Source: a virus
IMG/VR virus record: IMGVR_UViG_3300025889_000258
Span: 1-41,495 of that record
DNA length: 41,495 bases
Strand: one strand, 5' to 3'
The first letter of the stretch is position 1, and every line of letters begins with the position of its first letter. The notes under the pieces were generated by a model that made no database searches, was not told the origin of the DNA, and was given only the letters and a program-made list of their open reading frames with translations. Made by a program: the position numbers and the translations under genes. Of this stretch, positions 32,084-39,108 are shown in pieces.

Positions 32084-32273
32084 AGAGTAAAGGAAAGGAT
32101 AAGTTGGTTTATTACGAGCTTTACCCTAAAACATTTACTCTTTATAGATAGTTCTTTAAAAACTCAAGTTTATGGTAGGAGTAAGGGTACAAACCACCCC
32201 TCGCAAGAGGAATTACTATCCTTTCCCTAAGTAAGTAAAGAGCCATAGATTTGAGTTTTTAGAGAATTATCTA
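32084..32273 (+). ncRNA. Highly structured RNA (about 190 nt)
   Basis: A continuous 31-bp helix joins 32145-32175 with 32243-32273 (four G-U pairs). Inside is a CCTC-GCAA-GAGG GNRA hairpin (32199-32210) with AGTAA/TTACT (32180-32184 with 32213-32217) around it. On the 5' side, AGAGTAAA (32084-32091) pairs with TTTACTCT (32134-32141), and GGAAAGGATA (32092-32101) is perfectly complementary to TATCCTTTCC (32217-32226) inside the long helix, forming a pseudoknot. No reading frame fits. Starts at a strong promoter and ends 22 bases before the next ATG: either a leader of the downstream operon or a free RNA. Family not recognised. Confidence 0.72.
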
Positions 32274-32295
32274 ATTATTAACTTATTAAAATATT

Positions 32296-32460
32296 ATGTC
32301 AAAAACAAAAGACAATTTAATAGAGAGATTAGAAAAAGGAAAAGATGTTTTAAGAGAATGTTGGGATTGTGGTCGTATCTCACACGATTATCAATGTGAT
32401 ACTTGTTATGATAATCACGGAGATTATGATGATTACAAACAAGAACATTCTAATGACTAA
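32296..32460 (+). CDS. Small zinc-ribbon protein (54 aa)
   Basis: C-W-D-C (22-25) and C-D-T-C (36-39) make a likely zinc ribbon, followed by an Asp/Tyr/His-rich tail. First gene after the structured RNA. Overlaps the next start by 8 bases. Confidence 0.6.
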   Translation: MSKTKDNLIERLEKGKDVLRECWDCGRISHDYQCDTCYDNHGDYDDYKQEHSND

Positions 32461-32707
32461 AATAAATACATTTGAAGAATTTTTACAAGATAAATTTAAT
32501 GATTTAAGAGAAGTAGGTGGTATGCCTATAACTAAAGATAATTGTGAAGATATGATAGATGTTTGGTTGCAATATTTAGATGTTCAAGAACTAATAGACC
32601 TTGGAGAGAAATATGGAAAGTATGTAGCACACGAAACATTAAGTAATTTAGGAGATGAAATAAATGTAAAGATTATTAAAGCTCACAATGAATTAGAAAA
32701 TGAATAA
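32453..32707 (+). CDS. Hypothetical acidic helical protein (84 aa)
   Basis: Not recognised. MTKINTFEEFLQDKF start, acidic, mostly helical. The ATG at 32453 overlaps the preceding stop; earlier in-frame ATGs lie inside the zinc-ribbon gene and would add residues of a different character, so they are rejected. Confidence 0.65.
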   Translation: MTKINTFEEFLQDKFNDLREVGGMPITKDNCEDMIDVWLQYLDVQELIDLGEKYGKYVAHETLSNLGDEINVKIIKAHNELENE

Positions 32708-32783
32708 TTACTTTATAACAATATTAGTTATACTAATGGTCGTAGTTATAGCTCAACATTTACTAATAATGCAATTACTATAA
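32700..32783 (+). CDS. Small hydrophobic peptide (27 aa)
   Basis: One membrane helix (FITILVILMVVVIAQHLLIM). Overlaps the previous gene by 8 bases and the ERF gene by one (TAATG), which supports translation. Confidence 0.45.
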   Translation: MNNYFITILVILMVVVIAQHLLIMQLL

Positions 32784-33181
32784 TGGAAAAAATATTAAAA
32801 ATACAAAGCGAAATAGGAGTGCTAAGTAAAACAGAAACTAACCCTTTCTTTAAAAGTAAGTATATGGATATAAATGGGTTACTTGCTCAACTAATACCAT
32901 TACTAGCGAAACACGAAATTACTGTAATACAGCCACTAACAAGTTTACCAGATAGTAGTCCTGCTATTGCTACTATCGTAATGGATGGAGACAAAGAAAT
33001 TTGCCACAGTGTTATGCCATTACCGAATTTACAAGACCCACAAAAAATGGGAAGTGCAATAACCTACTACCGAAGATATGCTCTACAAAGTCTATTCCTA
33101 TTACAAGCAGAAGATGACGATGCAAATCTAGGAAGTAGTAAGAAAAAGGTCGCAGTAGCAGATGATGAGCTTGGCTTCTAA
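32783..33181 (+). CDS. erf: ERF-family single-strand annealing protein
   Basis: Promotes annealing of complementary single strands in phage recombination. Family pattern: KIQSEIGVLSKTETNPFFKSKYMDINGLL (continuing into LIPLLAKHEITVIQPL) near residues 5-48, and GSAITYYRRYALQSLFLL (about 92-109), the conserved core of the ERF/Sak group. 132 residues, shorter than P22 Erf but usual for core-only members. An Asp-rich tail (AEDDDANLG) follows. The NinG-like gene lies downstream. Confidence 0.88.
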   Translation: MEKILKIQSEIGVLSKTETNPFFKSKYMDINGLLAQLIPLLAKHEITVIQPLTSLPDSSPAIATIVMDGDKEICHSVMPLPNLQDPQKMGSAITYYRRYALQSLFLLQAEDDDANLGSSKKKVAVADDELGF

Positions 33182-33339
33182 TGAAAAGGAAAGAATGGAA
33201 CTCATTTTTGGATAAATATTTAGGCGAAAATATTATGTCCTCAGATGATTATGACGAACTTAATGAAGTTCAAACAACAATTATTCAAGAAATTAAAAAA
33301 TCTCTAAAGAGAATAGAAAATAAAAATGAAATACTTTAA
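33181..33339 (+). CDS. Hypothetical small protein (52 aa)
   Basis: Not recognised. Helical, MKRKEWNSFLDKYLGE start. Its ATG uses the last base of the ERF stop and its end overlaps the next gene by 14 bases. Confidence 0.55.
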   Translation: MKRKEWNSFLDKYLGENIMSSDDYDELNEVQTTIIQEIKKSLKRIENKNEIL

Positions 33340-33616
33340 CTTACAAAAAAATAAATATAAAAAGACAGATACAATGCCTGATTACAAAATATCAGTAAAT
33401 GTAGGAACAGATGAATCAAATTATGTAGAAGCAGGTGCTTGTTGGATTAAGAAAGATAAAAGTGGTGGAACATTCTTATCTTGTAAATTATCAGATGCTT
33501 ATGTAGACCACACTAAAGGTGTAGCAAGAAAAGGATTTGAGTTAGTTATGGAAGGACAGACAGAAGAAGCAGAAAGCTACCAAGACGAACAAACAGCAGA
33601 GGATGTAGGGTTTTAA
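33326..33616 (+). CDS. Beta-rich protein, DUF736-like (96 aa)
   Basis: KISVNVGTDESN, AGACWIKKDKSGGTFLSCKLSDAY and a Glu-rich tail give a small beta-barrel pattern like the DUF736 group of phage and plasmid proteins. The acidic end recalls single-stranded DNA-binding proteins, and an SSB-like role beside ERF is plausible. Not a classical SSB by eye. ATG at 33326; an in-frame alternative (MPDYK) at 33374. Confidence 0.5.
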   Translation: MKYFNLQKNKYKKTDTMPDYKISVNVGTDESNYVEAGACWIKKDKSGGTFLSCKLSDAYVDHTKGVARKGFELVMEGQTEEAESYQDEQTAEDVGF

Positions 33617-33637
33617 TACCCTCCCTGAAGCCCATTA

Positions 33638-33662
33638 TTAGCTTTTAAGATTAGCTTTTAAG
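33638..33662 (+). repeat. Short tandem repeat before HNH gene
   Basis: TTAGCTTTTAAG occurs twice, 33638-33649 and 33651-33662, spaced 13 bases. It lies in the gap between the DUF736-like gene and an inserted-looking HNH gene. Confidence 0.6.
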
Positions 33663-33669
33663 CCACTTT

Positions 33670-33735
33670 ATGAAAAAAAACATACAAACTATCATATCAG
33701 AGATAAAAGAGTCAAATTATGAAAAAAGGAACTAA
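33670..33735 (+). CDS. Tiny peptide overlapping HNH gene (21 aa)
   Basis: MKKNIQTIISEIKESN has some likeness to the start of the protein encoded at 34386 (INIINVIKSLKEGN). It may be the cut-off 5' end of a gene interrupted by the HNH gene at 33719, or a leader peptide. Weak evidence. Confidence 0.3.
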   Translation: MKKNIQTIISEIKESNYEKRN

Positions 33736-34384
33736 ACACTCAAGAGAGTCAAAAAGGAAAAATAGTGAAAGTAATAAAGGTCGTATTCCTTGGAATAAAG
33801 GTATTAAATCTCCTCATACTCCTTATTGGTTGGGCAAAAAAAGACCAAAGTTAGGAGCTAAGATTAGTGCAAAATTAAAAGGTAGAAAGAAATCAAAAGA
33901 ATATGTTGAAAGTCAATTAGAAAGACTTAGAGAACAAGCTAAAAACGCAAGGAGTAAAATCACTAAAAAATCTTATAAAAAAGGTGGTGAAAAGAGAAAA
34001 GGTAGAAAATTTTCCATTAAAACAAGAAAAAAAATGAGTTTAGCGAGTAAAGGTCAAAAATCTTATTTATGGAAAGGTGGAATTACTTCCACAAACAGAA
34101 AAATTAGAAGCTCACTTGAATATAAGTTATGGAGGGAGTCGGTATTTAAAAGAGATAATTACACTTGTAGAAAATGTGGACAGTATGGTGAAAAATTAGA
34201 AGCAGACCACATATTACCATTTGCTTATTTTCCTAGTATGAGAACTGAAAAAGCTAACGGAATTACACTATGTAAAGAATGTCATAAAAATACAGTTACT
34301 CACGGACACAAAGCAAAGAGATTTTTTAAATACATTGGTGTGATGGATACTAAAGGAAACATTAAAAAGGAATTTCAATTATAA
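33719..34384 (+). CDS. HNH homing endonuclease with NUMOD3 repeats
   Basis: 221 residues. Basic N-terminal DNA-binding repeats (about 1-115) of NUMOD3 type: KNSESNKGRIPWNKGIKSP, LGAKISAKLKGRKKS, FSIKTRKKMSLASKG. The HNH nuclease follows: LWRESVFKRDNYTCRKCGQYG, LEADHILPFAYFP, GITLCKECHKNT. Metal and catalytic His are present. A free-standing mobile gene likely to spread by cutting related phages that lack it. Confidence 0.88.
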   Translation: MKKGTKHSRESKRKNSESNKGRIPWNKGIKSPHTPYWLGKKRPKLGAKISAKLKGRKKSKEYVESQLERLREQAKNARSKITKKSYKKGGEKRKGRKFSIKTRKKMSLASKGQKSYLWKGGITSTNRKIRSSLEYKLWRESVFKRDNYTCRKCGQYGEKLEADHILPFAYFPSMRTEKANGITLCKECHKNTVTHGHKAKRFFKYIGVMDTKGNIKKEFQL

Positions 34385-34385
34385 T

Positions 34386-34691
34386 ATGAATACTATTAAC
34401 ATAATAAATGTAATAAAATCCTTAAAAGAAGGAAATATGACTAAGTATGATTTAGAAGAACTCAGCTCAATGTTAGATATTCTCCAAGCAGACTTAGAAC
34501 TTGAATTAGCTGAAATAGAAAAATCTGAAGCATTATTTTTAGTAGAGTGTAAAGAAAAAACTAGAAGTGGTGCAACAATGAAATGGGATGCAAGTGAAAA
34601 AGGTCAAAGTGAAATAGAATTGAAAAGAAAATTAAAAGCATTAAGTAAATTATCTAGTTCTGTTAAAACTCGAATTTACCAAAAATATTAA
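34386..34691 (+). CDS. Hypothetical coiled-coil protein (101 aa)
   Basis: Not recognised. Helical throughout: LEELSSMLDILQADLELELAEIEKSEAL, then TMKWDASEKGQSEIELKRKLKAL. ATG one base after the HNH stop. Position in the ERF-NinG segment suggests DNA metabolism. Confidence 0.65.
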   Translation: MNTINIINVIKSLKEGNMTKYDLEELSSMLDILQADLELELAEIEKSEALFLVECKEKTRSGATMKWDASEKGQSEIELKRKLKALSKLSSSVKTRIYQKY

Positions 34692-34692
34692 A

Positions 34693-34959
34693 ATGAAAAA
34701 ATCACAAAGAGATTGGGCTATAGAACAGCTATTAAATAATGGAGAAGTTACCAGAAATGGAGCTTTACAGAACTTTATTACTCGATTAGGAGCTATTATC
34801 TGTGATTTAAACAAAGAGGAAGGTTGGGAAGTAGTAGGTAAGTGGAGAAAAGAAGGAAATAAGAAAGACTTTGTATATTTTTTAAGAAAAACACCTTATG
34901 TAAGAAAAACTTATACATTCTCAGATGGAACTATTGTCAGTAAATTAGTAAAACGATGA
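34693..34959 (+). CDS. Small winged helix-turn-helix protein
   Basis: 88 residues resembling the HTH_39-type domain: SQRDWAIEQLLNNGEVTRN, LQNFITRLGAIICDL and a beta wing EGWEVVGKWRKEG. Usual length for these single-domain phage proteins; possible transcription or recombination accessory. Its stop overlaps the next ATG (ATGA). Confidence 0.75.
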   Translation: MKKSQRDWAIEQLLNNGEVTRNGALQNFITRLGAIICDLNKEEGWEVVGKWRKEGNKKDFVYFLRKTPYVRKTYTFSDGTIVSKLVKR

Positions 34960-35483
34960 AAAGGTCAGGGTTCAAAAGAATGACACCAATGGAAATAGCT
35001 GAAAAGTTTATAGCTGAAAAGTTTATGGAATCAACTCTTAATATGAAAAACACTACATTTAAGAAAAAAACTACTAAGCCCTTAAAAAGAACTAAGTTAA
35101 AAAAGGTAAGTAAAAAACCTATAAGTAAAATACAAAGGGAATTATGGAAAGAATGTCGCAGAGTAGCAGAAATATTATATAAAAAAGATTGCTATACCTG
35201 TAAAGCTAAAAAACTACAAGGTAGTAATTGTCAATTAGGACACGTTCCTTACCCTAAATCTACGTTAGGAGCAAATCTAAAATACGATATGAGAGTTCTT
35301 AGATGGCAGTGCTTTGCGTGTAATATTCACAGAGGAGGACAAGGTGCAGAGGCTTATAAAAGAATGTTAAAAGAAGAAGGTAATGCGTATATGGAACAAT
35401 TAGAAAAAGAAAGACAGAAAACAGTAAAGGCTTACGACCATTATTTAGAGTTATTAGAAACTTACAAGACTTATGAAAAATAA
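34956..35483 (+). CDS. NinG/Rap-like recombination endonuclease
   Basis: 175 residues. A very basic N-terminal 65 residues (KKTTKPLKRTKLKKVSKKP), then the NinG pattern: C-R-R-V near 67, KDCYTCKAKKLQGSNCQLGHVPYPKS, MRVLRWQCFACNIHRGGQG, GNAYMEQLEKERQK. The paired C-x-x-C and following His form an HNH-like zinc site. Lambda NinG (Rap) resolves recombination intermediates. Works with ERF by context. Confidence 0.85.
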   Translation: MKRSGFKRMTPMEIAEKFIAEKFMESTLNMKNTTFKKKTTKPLKRTKLKKVSKKPISKIQRELWKECRRVAEILYKKDCYTCKAKKLQGSNCQLGHVPYPKSTLGANLKYDMRVLRWQCFACNIHRGGQGAEAYKRMLKEEGNAYMEQLEKERQKTVKAYDHYLELLETYKTYEK

Positions 35484-35712
35484 ACTTAAAAAAACAATAC
35501 TAAAAGCTCTTTCAGAAGGAGGACTAGAAAGCAACATACAAGATATATGGCTAACTCGTTCAACTATTTACAACAAAACTACTCCAAATGAAAGAAAAGA
35601 AGCTAAAAAGAATGTTCAAAAAAAGGTCGATAACATTTTCCAACAAGCAGGATTTAAAAGATTAGATAAGAAATTAAAGGAAACTATTATAAGTAATATT
35701 ATAGAAAGTTAA
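35473..35712 (+). CDS. Hypothetical basic helical protein (79 aa)
   Basis: Not recognised. Lys-rich helices (KKTILKALSEGG, KEAKKNVQKKVDNIFQQ). Overlaps the NinG-like gene by 11 bases. Confidence 0.6.
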   Translation: MKNKLKKTILKALSEGGLESNIQDIWLTRSTIYNKTTPNERKEAKKNVQKKVDNIFQQAGFKRLDKKLKETIISNIIES

Positions 35713-35713
35713 A

Positions 35714-35842
35714 ATGAAAACTAACACAAAGAGGGAAGAAGAAAAGTGTAATAAATGTAAAGATAAAATTGGTGCAGTAATTTGTCCTTGTGAAGTTGCT
35801 CCAAAATATGACCCTGATTATGAGGAATGGAGAAATAAGTAA
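35714..35842 (+). CDS. Small zinc-binding protein (42 aa)
   Basis: C-N-K-C (12-15) and C-P-C (24-26) in a short charged protein ending DPDYEEWRNK. ATG one base after the previous stop. Function unknown. Confidence 0.5.
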   Translation: MKTNTKREEEKCNKCKDKIGAVICPCEVAPKYDPDYEEWRNK

Positions 35843-35850
35843 TTTATTAA

Positions 35851-35878
35851 CTAACAAGCTACCCTAGAGCTTAACTAG
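35851..35878 (+). other. Hairpin before RNA-ligase-like gene
   Basis: AAGCT (35856-35860) pairs with AGCTT (35868-35872) around a seven-base loop, with CTA/TAG (35851-35853, 35876-35878) below an internal loop. It ends 13 bases before the ligase ATG and may influence its translation. Confidence 0.4.
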
Positions 35879-35891
35879 TGGAAGAAATAAA

Positions 35892-36440
35892 ATGAGAAAA
35901 ATAAGAACATTGTTTGAAAGAGTAGATAGAAAGATTATTGACCAAATTGCTAGTGGTGTTGATTTAGAGTTATTAAAAGATGCAAAAGCCACCGAAAAAC
36001 TAGACGGAATGAATGTGAGGGTTACTATCCGTAATGGAACTTGTGTTCGTTTAGAGAAAAGACGAAACCCTGATAAGATACAAAAACATAAAGGTATTAT
36101 TGAGCCGTGGTATGTAGATACAGCTATTTCAAGCGAAGATAAGTGGCTTAATGATGCCTTAGCGAACACTGATTTATCACAACTACCTGACGGAGAGTGG
36201 AGTGGAGAAGCTTTAGGAACAAATATACAGGGTAATCCACTTAATCTACCAACGAACAGAATAGTATTTTTTACACTTAACCAAGCTCCTGTATTTGAAA
36301 ATGTGCCTACAACTTTTGAGGAATTGAAAGTTTGGCTACCTGAACAGAAATCAAAGTATGGAAACGATTGTGGAATTGAGGGAATAGTTTGGCACTGCGA
36401 GAACGGAGAAATGTATAAAATTAAAACTAAAGATTTTTAA
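35892..36440 (+). CDS. RNA-ligase-like nucleotidyltransferase
   Basis: 182 residues. Motif I K-x-D-G in ATEKLDGMNVRV (K36 would carry AMP), a VRLEKRRNP segment (about 52-60), GEWSGEALGTNIQGNP (about 109-124) near motif III, EGIVWH as motif IV (about 162-167) and YKIKTKDF as motif V at the very end. Only the adenylation domain is present, smaller than most RNA ligases. It could repair RNA cut by host defences, join DNA ends, or be inactive in sealing. No kinase/phosphatase partner seen. Confidence 0.78.
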   Translation: MRKIRTLFERVDRKIIDQIASGVDLELLKDAKATEKLDGMNVRVTIRNGTCVRLEKRRNPDKIQKHKGIIEPWYVDTAISSEDKWLNDALANTDLSQLPDGEWSGEALGTNIQGNPLNLPTNRIVFFTLNQAPVFENVPTTFEELKVWLPEQKSKYGNDCGIEGIVWHCENGEMYKIKTKDF

Positions 36441-36463
36441 CCCCAACACCAAAATAAACAATT

Positions 36464-36763
36464 ATGAAAGACACAATAAATAACTTAATAAGGGAAGAAA
36501 TCAATAAACTAAGGAATTTAGTTGAGGAGTCTATGTTATTCAATAGCCCAATTATTTACTCAGAAAAAGAAAATAGATTTTTGGAACATAAAGAAAACTG
36601 TCTTGGTGTAGCGACTGGTTGTAATTGTGAAATTAGTAATGTTTATAAAAAAGTATTTATGAAGCAAAGAACACAAAAAACACACTGGTTCTGTAAAATG
36701 TTTTGGCACAAAAGGGGTTTTTGGTGGAATCATTATTGTTATAGATGTAAAAAATATATATGA
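36464..36763 (+). CDS. Hypothetical Cys/Trp-rich protein (99 aa)
   Basis: Not recognised. Amphipathic N-terminal helix, then ENCLGVATGCNCE, and a C-terminal HWFCKMFWHKRGFWWNHYCYRC: probably two zinc sites. Its stop overlaps the N6-methyltransferase ATG (ATGA). Confidence 0.6.
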   Translation: MKDTINNLIREEINKLRNLVEESMLFNSPIIYSEKENRFLEHKENCLGVATGCNCEISNVYKKVFMKQRTQKTHWFCKMFWHKRGFWWNHYCYRCKKYI

Positions 36764-37278
36764 AAATGGATAAAGTAGCAGGAAGTGGAAATGACGAGTT
36801 CTATACTCCAGTTTATGCAATAGAGCCGTTATTAAAATATTTGAAGCCAAAAAGTAAAATCTGGTGTCCTTTTGACACCAAAGAAAGTAACTTTGTTAAA
36901 GTATTAGTAAATGAAGGTCATTATGTATGGTACTCCAGTATATTAACTGGCGGAGATTTTTTTACAAAAGAAGTAAAAGAAGCAGATTATATTATTTCAA
37001 ATCCTCCATACTCACTTAAAGCAGAAGTTTTTGAGAAGTTATTTAAGTTAAGGAAACCTTTTGCTATGTTAGTTGGAGTTGTCGGATTATTTGAAAGCAA
37101 GAAAAGATTTAATATGTTTAAAAACAACGAATTTGAAATAATGTATTTAAGCAAAAGAATTTCTTATTTCAAGAATTATAACGACCCGAAACCAAGTTTG
37201 AACCCACCATTTAGTAGTGTTTATATTACAAGCCAAATACTTCCTAGTCAGATAGTGTTTGAAGAAATTATAAAATAA
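36760..37278 (+). CDS. DNA N6-adenine methyltransferase, phage type
   Basis: 172 residues. NDEFYTP (11-17) is the typical N-terminal pattern of phage Dam-like enzymes, followed by a SAM-binding-type strand (WCPFD), an acidic strand before ADYIISNPPYSL, and catalytic NPPY at 81-84. The late PSLNPPFSSVYI is usual for the family. No cognate restriction enzyme is nearby. With the C5 enzyme at 31388 it gives the phage two different methylations. Confidence 0.88.
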   Translation: MKMDKVAGSGNDEFYTPVYAIEPLLKYLKPKSKIWCPFDTKESNFVKVLVNEGHYVWYSSILTGGDFFTKEVKEADYIISNPPYSLKAEVFEKLFKLRKPFAMLVGVVGLFESKKRFNMFKNNEFEIMYLSKRISYFKNYNDPKPSLNPPFSSVYITSQILPSQIVFEEIIK

Positions 37279-37288
37279 CAATTTTTTT

Positions 37289-37636
37289 ATGACTAACACA
37301 ACACAACAAATAATAAAAGAAGCTAAAGAACTAGGTTATATTCCAGAGAAGAAGTACGCAGAAACACAAATAAGCTCAACTGATTATGGAAATATGCAAA
37401 ATGCTCTACTAAAACAACGCGTTGAGAGCTACAACCAAGCCATAGACTCCTACCAATTAGAGAAAATAGTAGAATTTGCTTATGAGAAGGGGAGGGAAGA
37501 TATTATAAAGAGTTGGGAGAAATGGAAATTTGGTAAATGGTTTTTTAATAGACAAAAAAAGGAAACAGATAAATTTATTAAAGAAATGAATTTAGATATT
37601 AAAGATATAAAAATAACCAACCTCCCTAACAAGTAA
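37289..37636 (+). CDS. Hypothetical protein (115 aa)
   Basis: Not recognised. Helical and charged; LEKIVEFAYEKGREDIIKSWEKWKFGKWFF in the centre. Lies between the methyltransferase and an HNH gene. Confidence 0.6.
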   Translation: MTNTTQQIIKEAKELGYIPEKKYAETQISSTDYGNMQNALLKQRVESYNQAIDSYQLEKIVEFAYEKGREDIIKSWEKWKFGKWFFNRQKKETDKFIKEMNLDIKDIKITNLPNK

Positions 37637-37638
37637 AT

Positions 37639-38109
37639 ATGAAAACAGTTAAACAGTGGAAAAGAGTTGAGAAAAGAATAGAGACTAAGTATGGAATCTC
37701 ATACTCGATGTATCAGAATATTCATTATTGGATGAAAAAAAACTTTGGAAAGGCAGGTAAATGTGAAAATGAAAATTGTAGTGGTAAATCTACTAAATAT
37801 GGATGGGCTTTGAAAATAGGATATATTTATGAGAAAAACCGTGAAAATTTTGTAATGTTATGTTCTTCTTGTCACAGTAAACAAGACACAACTGAATTTC
37901 AGAGAAAAAAAATGAGTAAATTATGGAAGGGAGCAACCAGAGAATATCACTATGTTCCTATAATTGTAGAAAAAAATGGTATCAAGACCAGGTATCCATC
38001 TATAAAATCTTTTCTTGAAGAAAGTGGTCTTAAAAGAAGTTCTGTAAAAGATGTTCTATATGGAAAAAATAAAACATTATTCGGTAATAAAATATCATAC
38101 GCAAACTAA
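37639..38109 (+). CDS. HNH endonuclease with NUMOD1-like tail
   Basis: 156 residues. Middle: CENENCSGKS (C-x4-C), WALKIGYIY, VMLCSSCHSKQD. C-terminal part: VEKNGIKTRYPSIKSFLEES continuing GLKRSSVKDVLYGKNK, a NUMOD1-type DNA-binding helix. The central His usual for HNH (as D-H-I) is not seen where expected, so activity is uncertain. Third or fourth HNH-type gene in this phage. Confidence 0.75.
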   Translation: MKTVKQWKRVEKRIETKYGISYSMYQNIHYWMKKNFGKAGKCENENCSGKSTKYGWALKIGYIYEKNRENFVMLCSSCHSKQDTTEFQRKKMSKLWKGATREYHYVPIIVEKNGIKTRYPSIKSFLEESGLKRSSVKDVLYGKNKTLFGNKISYAN

Positions 38110-38110
38110 T

Positions 38111-38338
38111 ATGAAAACACAAGCAGCAAAAATGAATATAAATTGGTATTTAGAAAAGTTAGGTAATAAGTTTAGAAAACTAACATTACATAGTGAAAAT
38201 CCTAAACACCCCAAAATGATATGGCAAGCAACACCAAATCAACACACAAGTAAATGGAAACAAGGGGTTAGGGGAGAAACACCAGAAGAAGCACTAGAAA
38301 ATCTTTGTTGTAAAGTGTTAGGAAGTACAGATTATTAA
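38111..38338 (+). CDS. Hypothetical protein (75 aa)
   Basis: Not recognised. MKTQAAKMNINWYLEKLG start, WQATPNQHTSKWKQGVRGETPEEALENLC end, a small alpha/beta pattern with a phage-style E-E-A-L-x-N-L helix. The start at 38111, one base after the HNH stop, replaces an earlier ATG lying inside that gene. Confidence 0.65.
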   Translation: MKTQAAKMNINWYLEKLGNKFRKLTLHSENPKHPKMIWQATPNQHTSKWKQGVRGETPEEALENLCCKVLGSTDY

Positions 38339-38355
38339 AATAAAAGAAGAATAAT

Positions 38356-38580
38356 ATGAAAATAAAAGATAAAGTTAAGGTAATTGGTGGAAATAATGAA
38401 CCTGGGCAACCAACTCTGATGGGTAAGATTGGGGTTATTTCTAGCTTTGGAACTAAATACAAAGTAAAGGGAAAGGATACGATTGAAGTGTTTGTTGATT
38501 TTGAATATTTCGGGACACATTGTTTTAATGATTATCACCTCTCCCGCCTAAAAGAACAGATTATTAAATTAAAAGAATAA
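38356..38580 (+). CDS. Small beta-barrel protein, SH3/KOW-like (74 aa)
   Basis: KIKDKVKVIGGNNEPGQPTL, GKIGVISSFGTKYKV and VFVDFEYFG make five short strands as in small SH3-like domains. Function unknown. Confidence 0.6.
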   Translation: MKIKDKVKVIGGNNEPGQPTLMGKIGVISSFGTKYKVKGKDTIEVFVDFEYFGTHCFNDYHLSRLKEQIIKLKE

Positions 38581-38582
38581 AT

Positions 38583-38834
38583 ATGAGAAAAGAAGAACTA
38601 ATAGATAGAATAAACAGTGCAGAACCTTATAAACAATGGAAATGTAAAGACCATAACACTATGGGAAATACTATGCCATATTCCTGTTGTAGAGAAGAAT
38701 TAAAAAAGATAGAAAGAGAAGAAGCTCACGAAACTTTAGATAATTACTGTTGTACCTGTGAATATGACCAAGCTGTGTTTGAAGATAAACTTAAACAAGA
38801 GTTAGAGAAATTAAGATTAGAATTAAATAAATAG
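38583..38834 (+). CDS. Hypothetical Cys-containing protein (83 aa)
   Basis: Not recognised. Cys residues at about 20, 34-35 and 55-58 (YCCTCEYD) could bind zinc; the C-terminus is a Lys/Glu/Leu coiled coil. Confidence 0.6.
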   Translation: MRKEELIDRINSAEPYKQWKCKDHNTMGNTMPYSCCREELKKIEREEAHETLDNYCCTCEYDQAVFEDKLKQELEKLRLELNK

Positions 38835-38835
38835 T

Positions 38836-38865
38836 TTGCAACATTATTAGTTAATATGATATAAT
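38836..38865 (+). promoter_or_regulatory. Promoter for small-terminase unit
   Basis: TTGCAA (38836-38841), an 18-base spacer and extended -10 TGaTATAAT (38857-38865). The -35 is the same as at 32049. Start about 38872, leader about 24 bases. Confidence 0.7.
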
Positions 38866-38895
38866 GTAAGTAATTATAAATTAAATAAAAAAACT

Positions 38896-39057
38896 ATGTT
38901 CACTCAAGAAGAATTACAAAATATATTTAACTTAATCTCAATAGCACCAATAAAAGGAAGTGATGCTTTACCAGTAGCTCAATTACAAATAAAAATACAA
39001 AACCTTCTTAAACCTGAAGAAAAGAAAGAAGAACCTAAAGAAGAAAAGAAAAAATAA
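38896..39057 (+). CDS. Small phage protein with Lys/Glu tail (53 aa)
   Basis: Not assigned. MFTQEELQNIFNLISIAPIK, then ALPVAQLQIKIQNLL and a Lys/Glu/Pro tail. First gene of the small-terminase unit. Confidence 0.6.
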   Translation: MFTQEELQNIFNLISIAPIKGSDALPVAQLQIKIQNLLKPEEKKEEPKEEKKK

Positions 39058-39108
39058 ATGTCAGGAACAACATACATAATAGAGTTTAGTGAAGTAACAG
39101 GAATATGA
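39058..39108 (+). CDS. Tiny coupled peptide (16 aa)
   Basis: Begins directly after the preceding TAA and ends in an ATGA overlap with the small-terminase gene. May serve only to pass ribosomes to the next start. Weak. Confidence 0.3.
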   Translation: MSGTTYIIEFSEVTGI

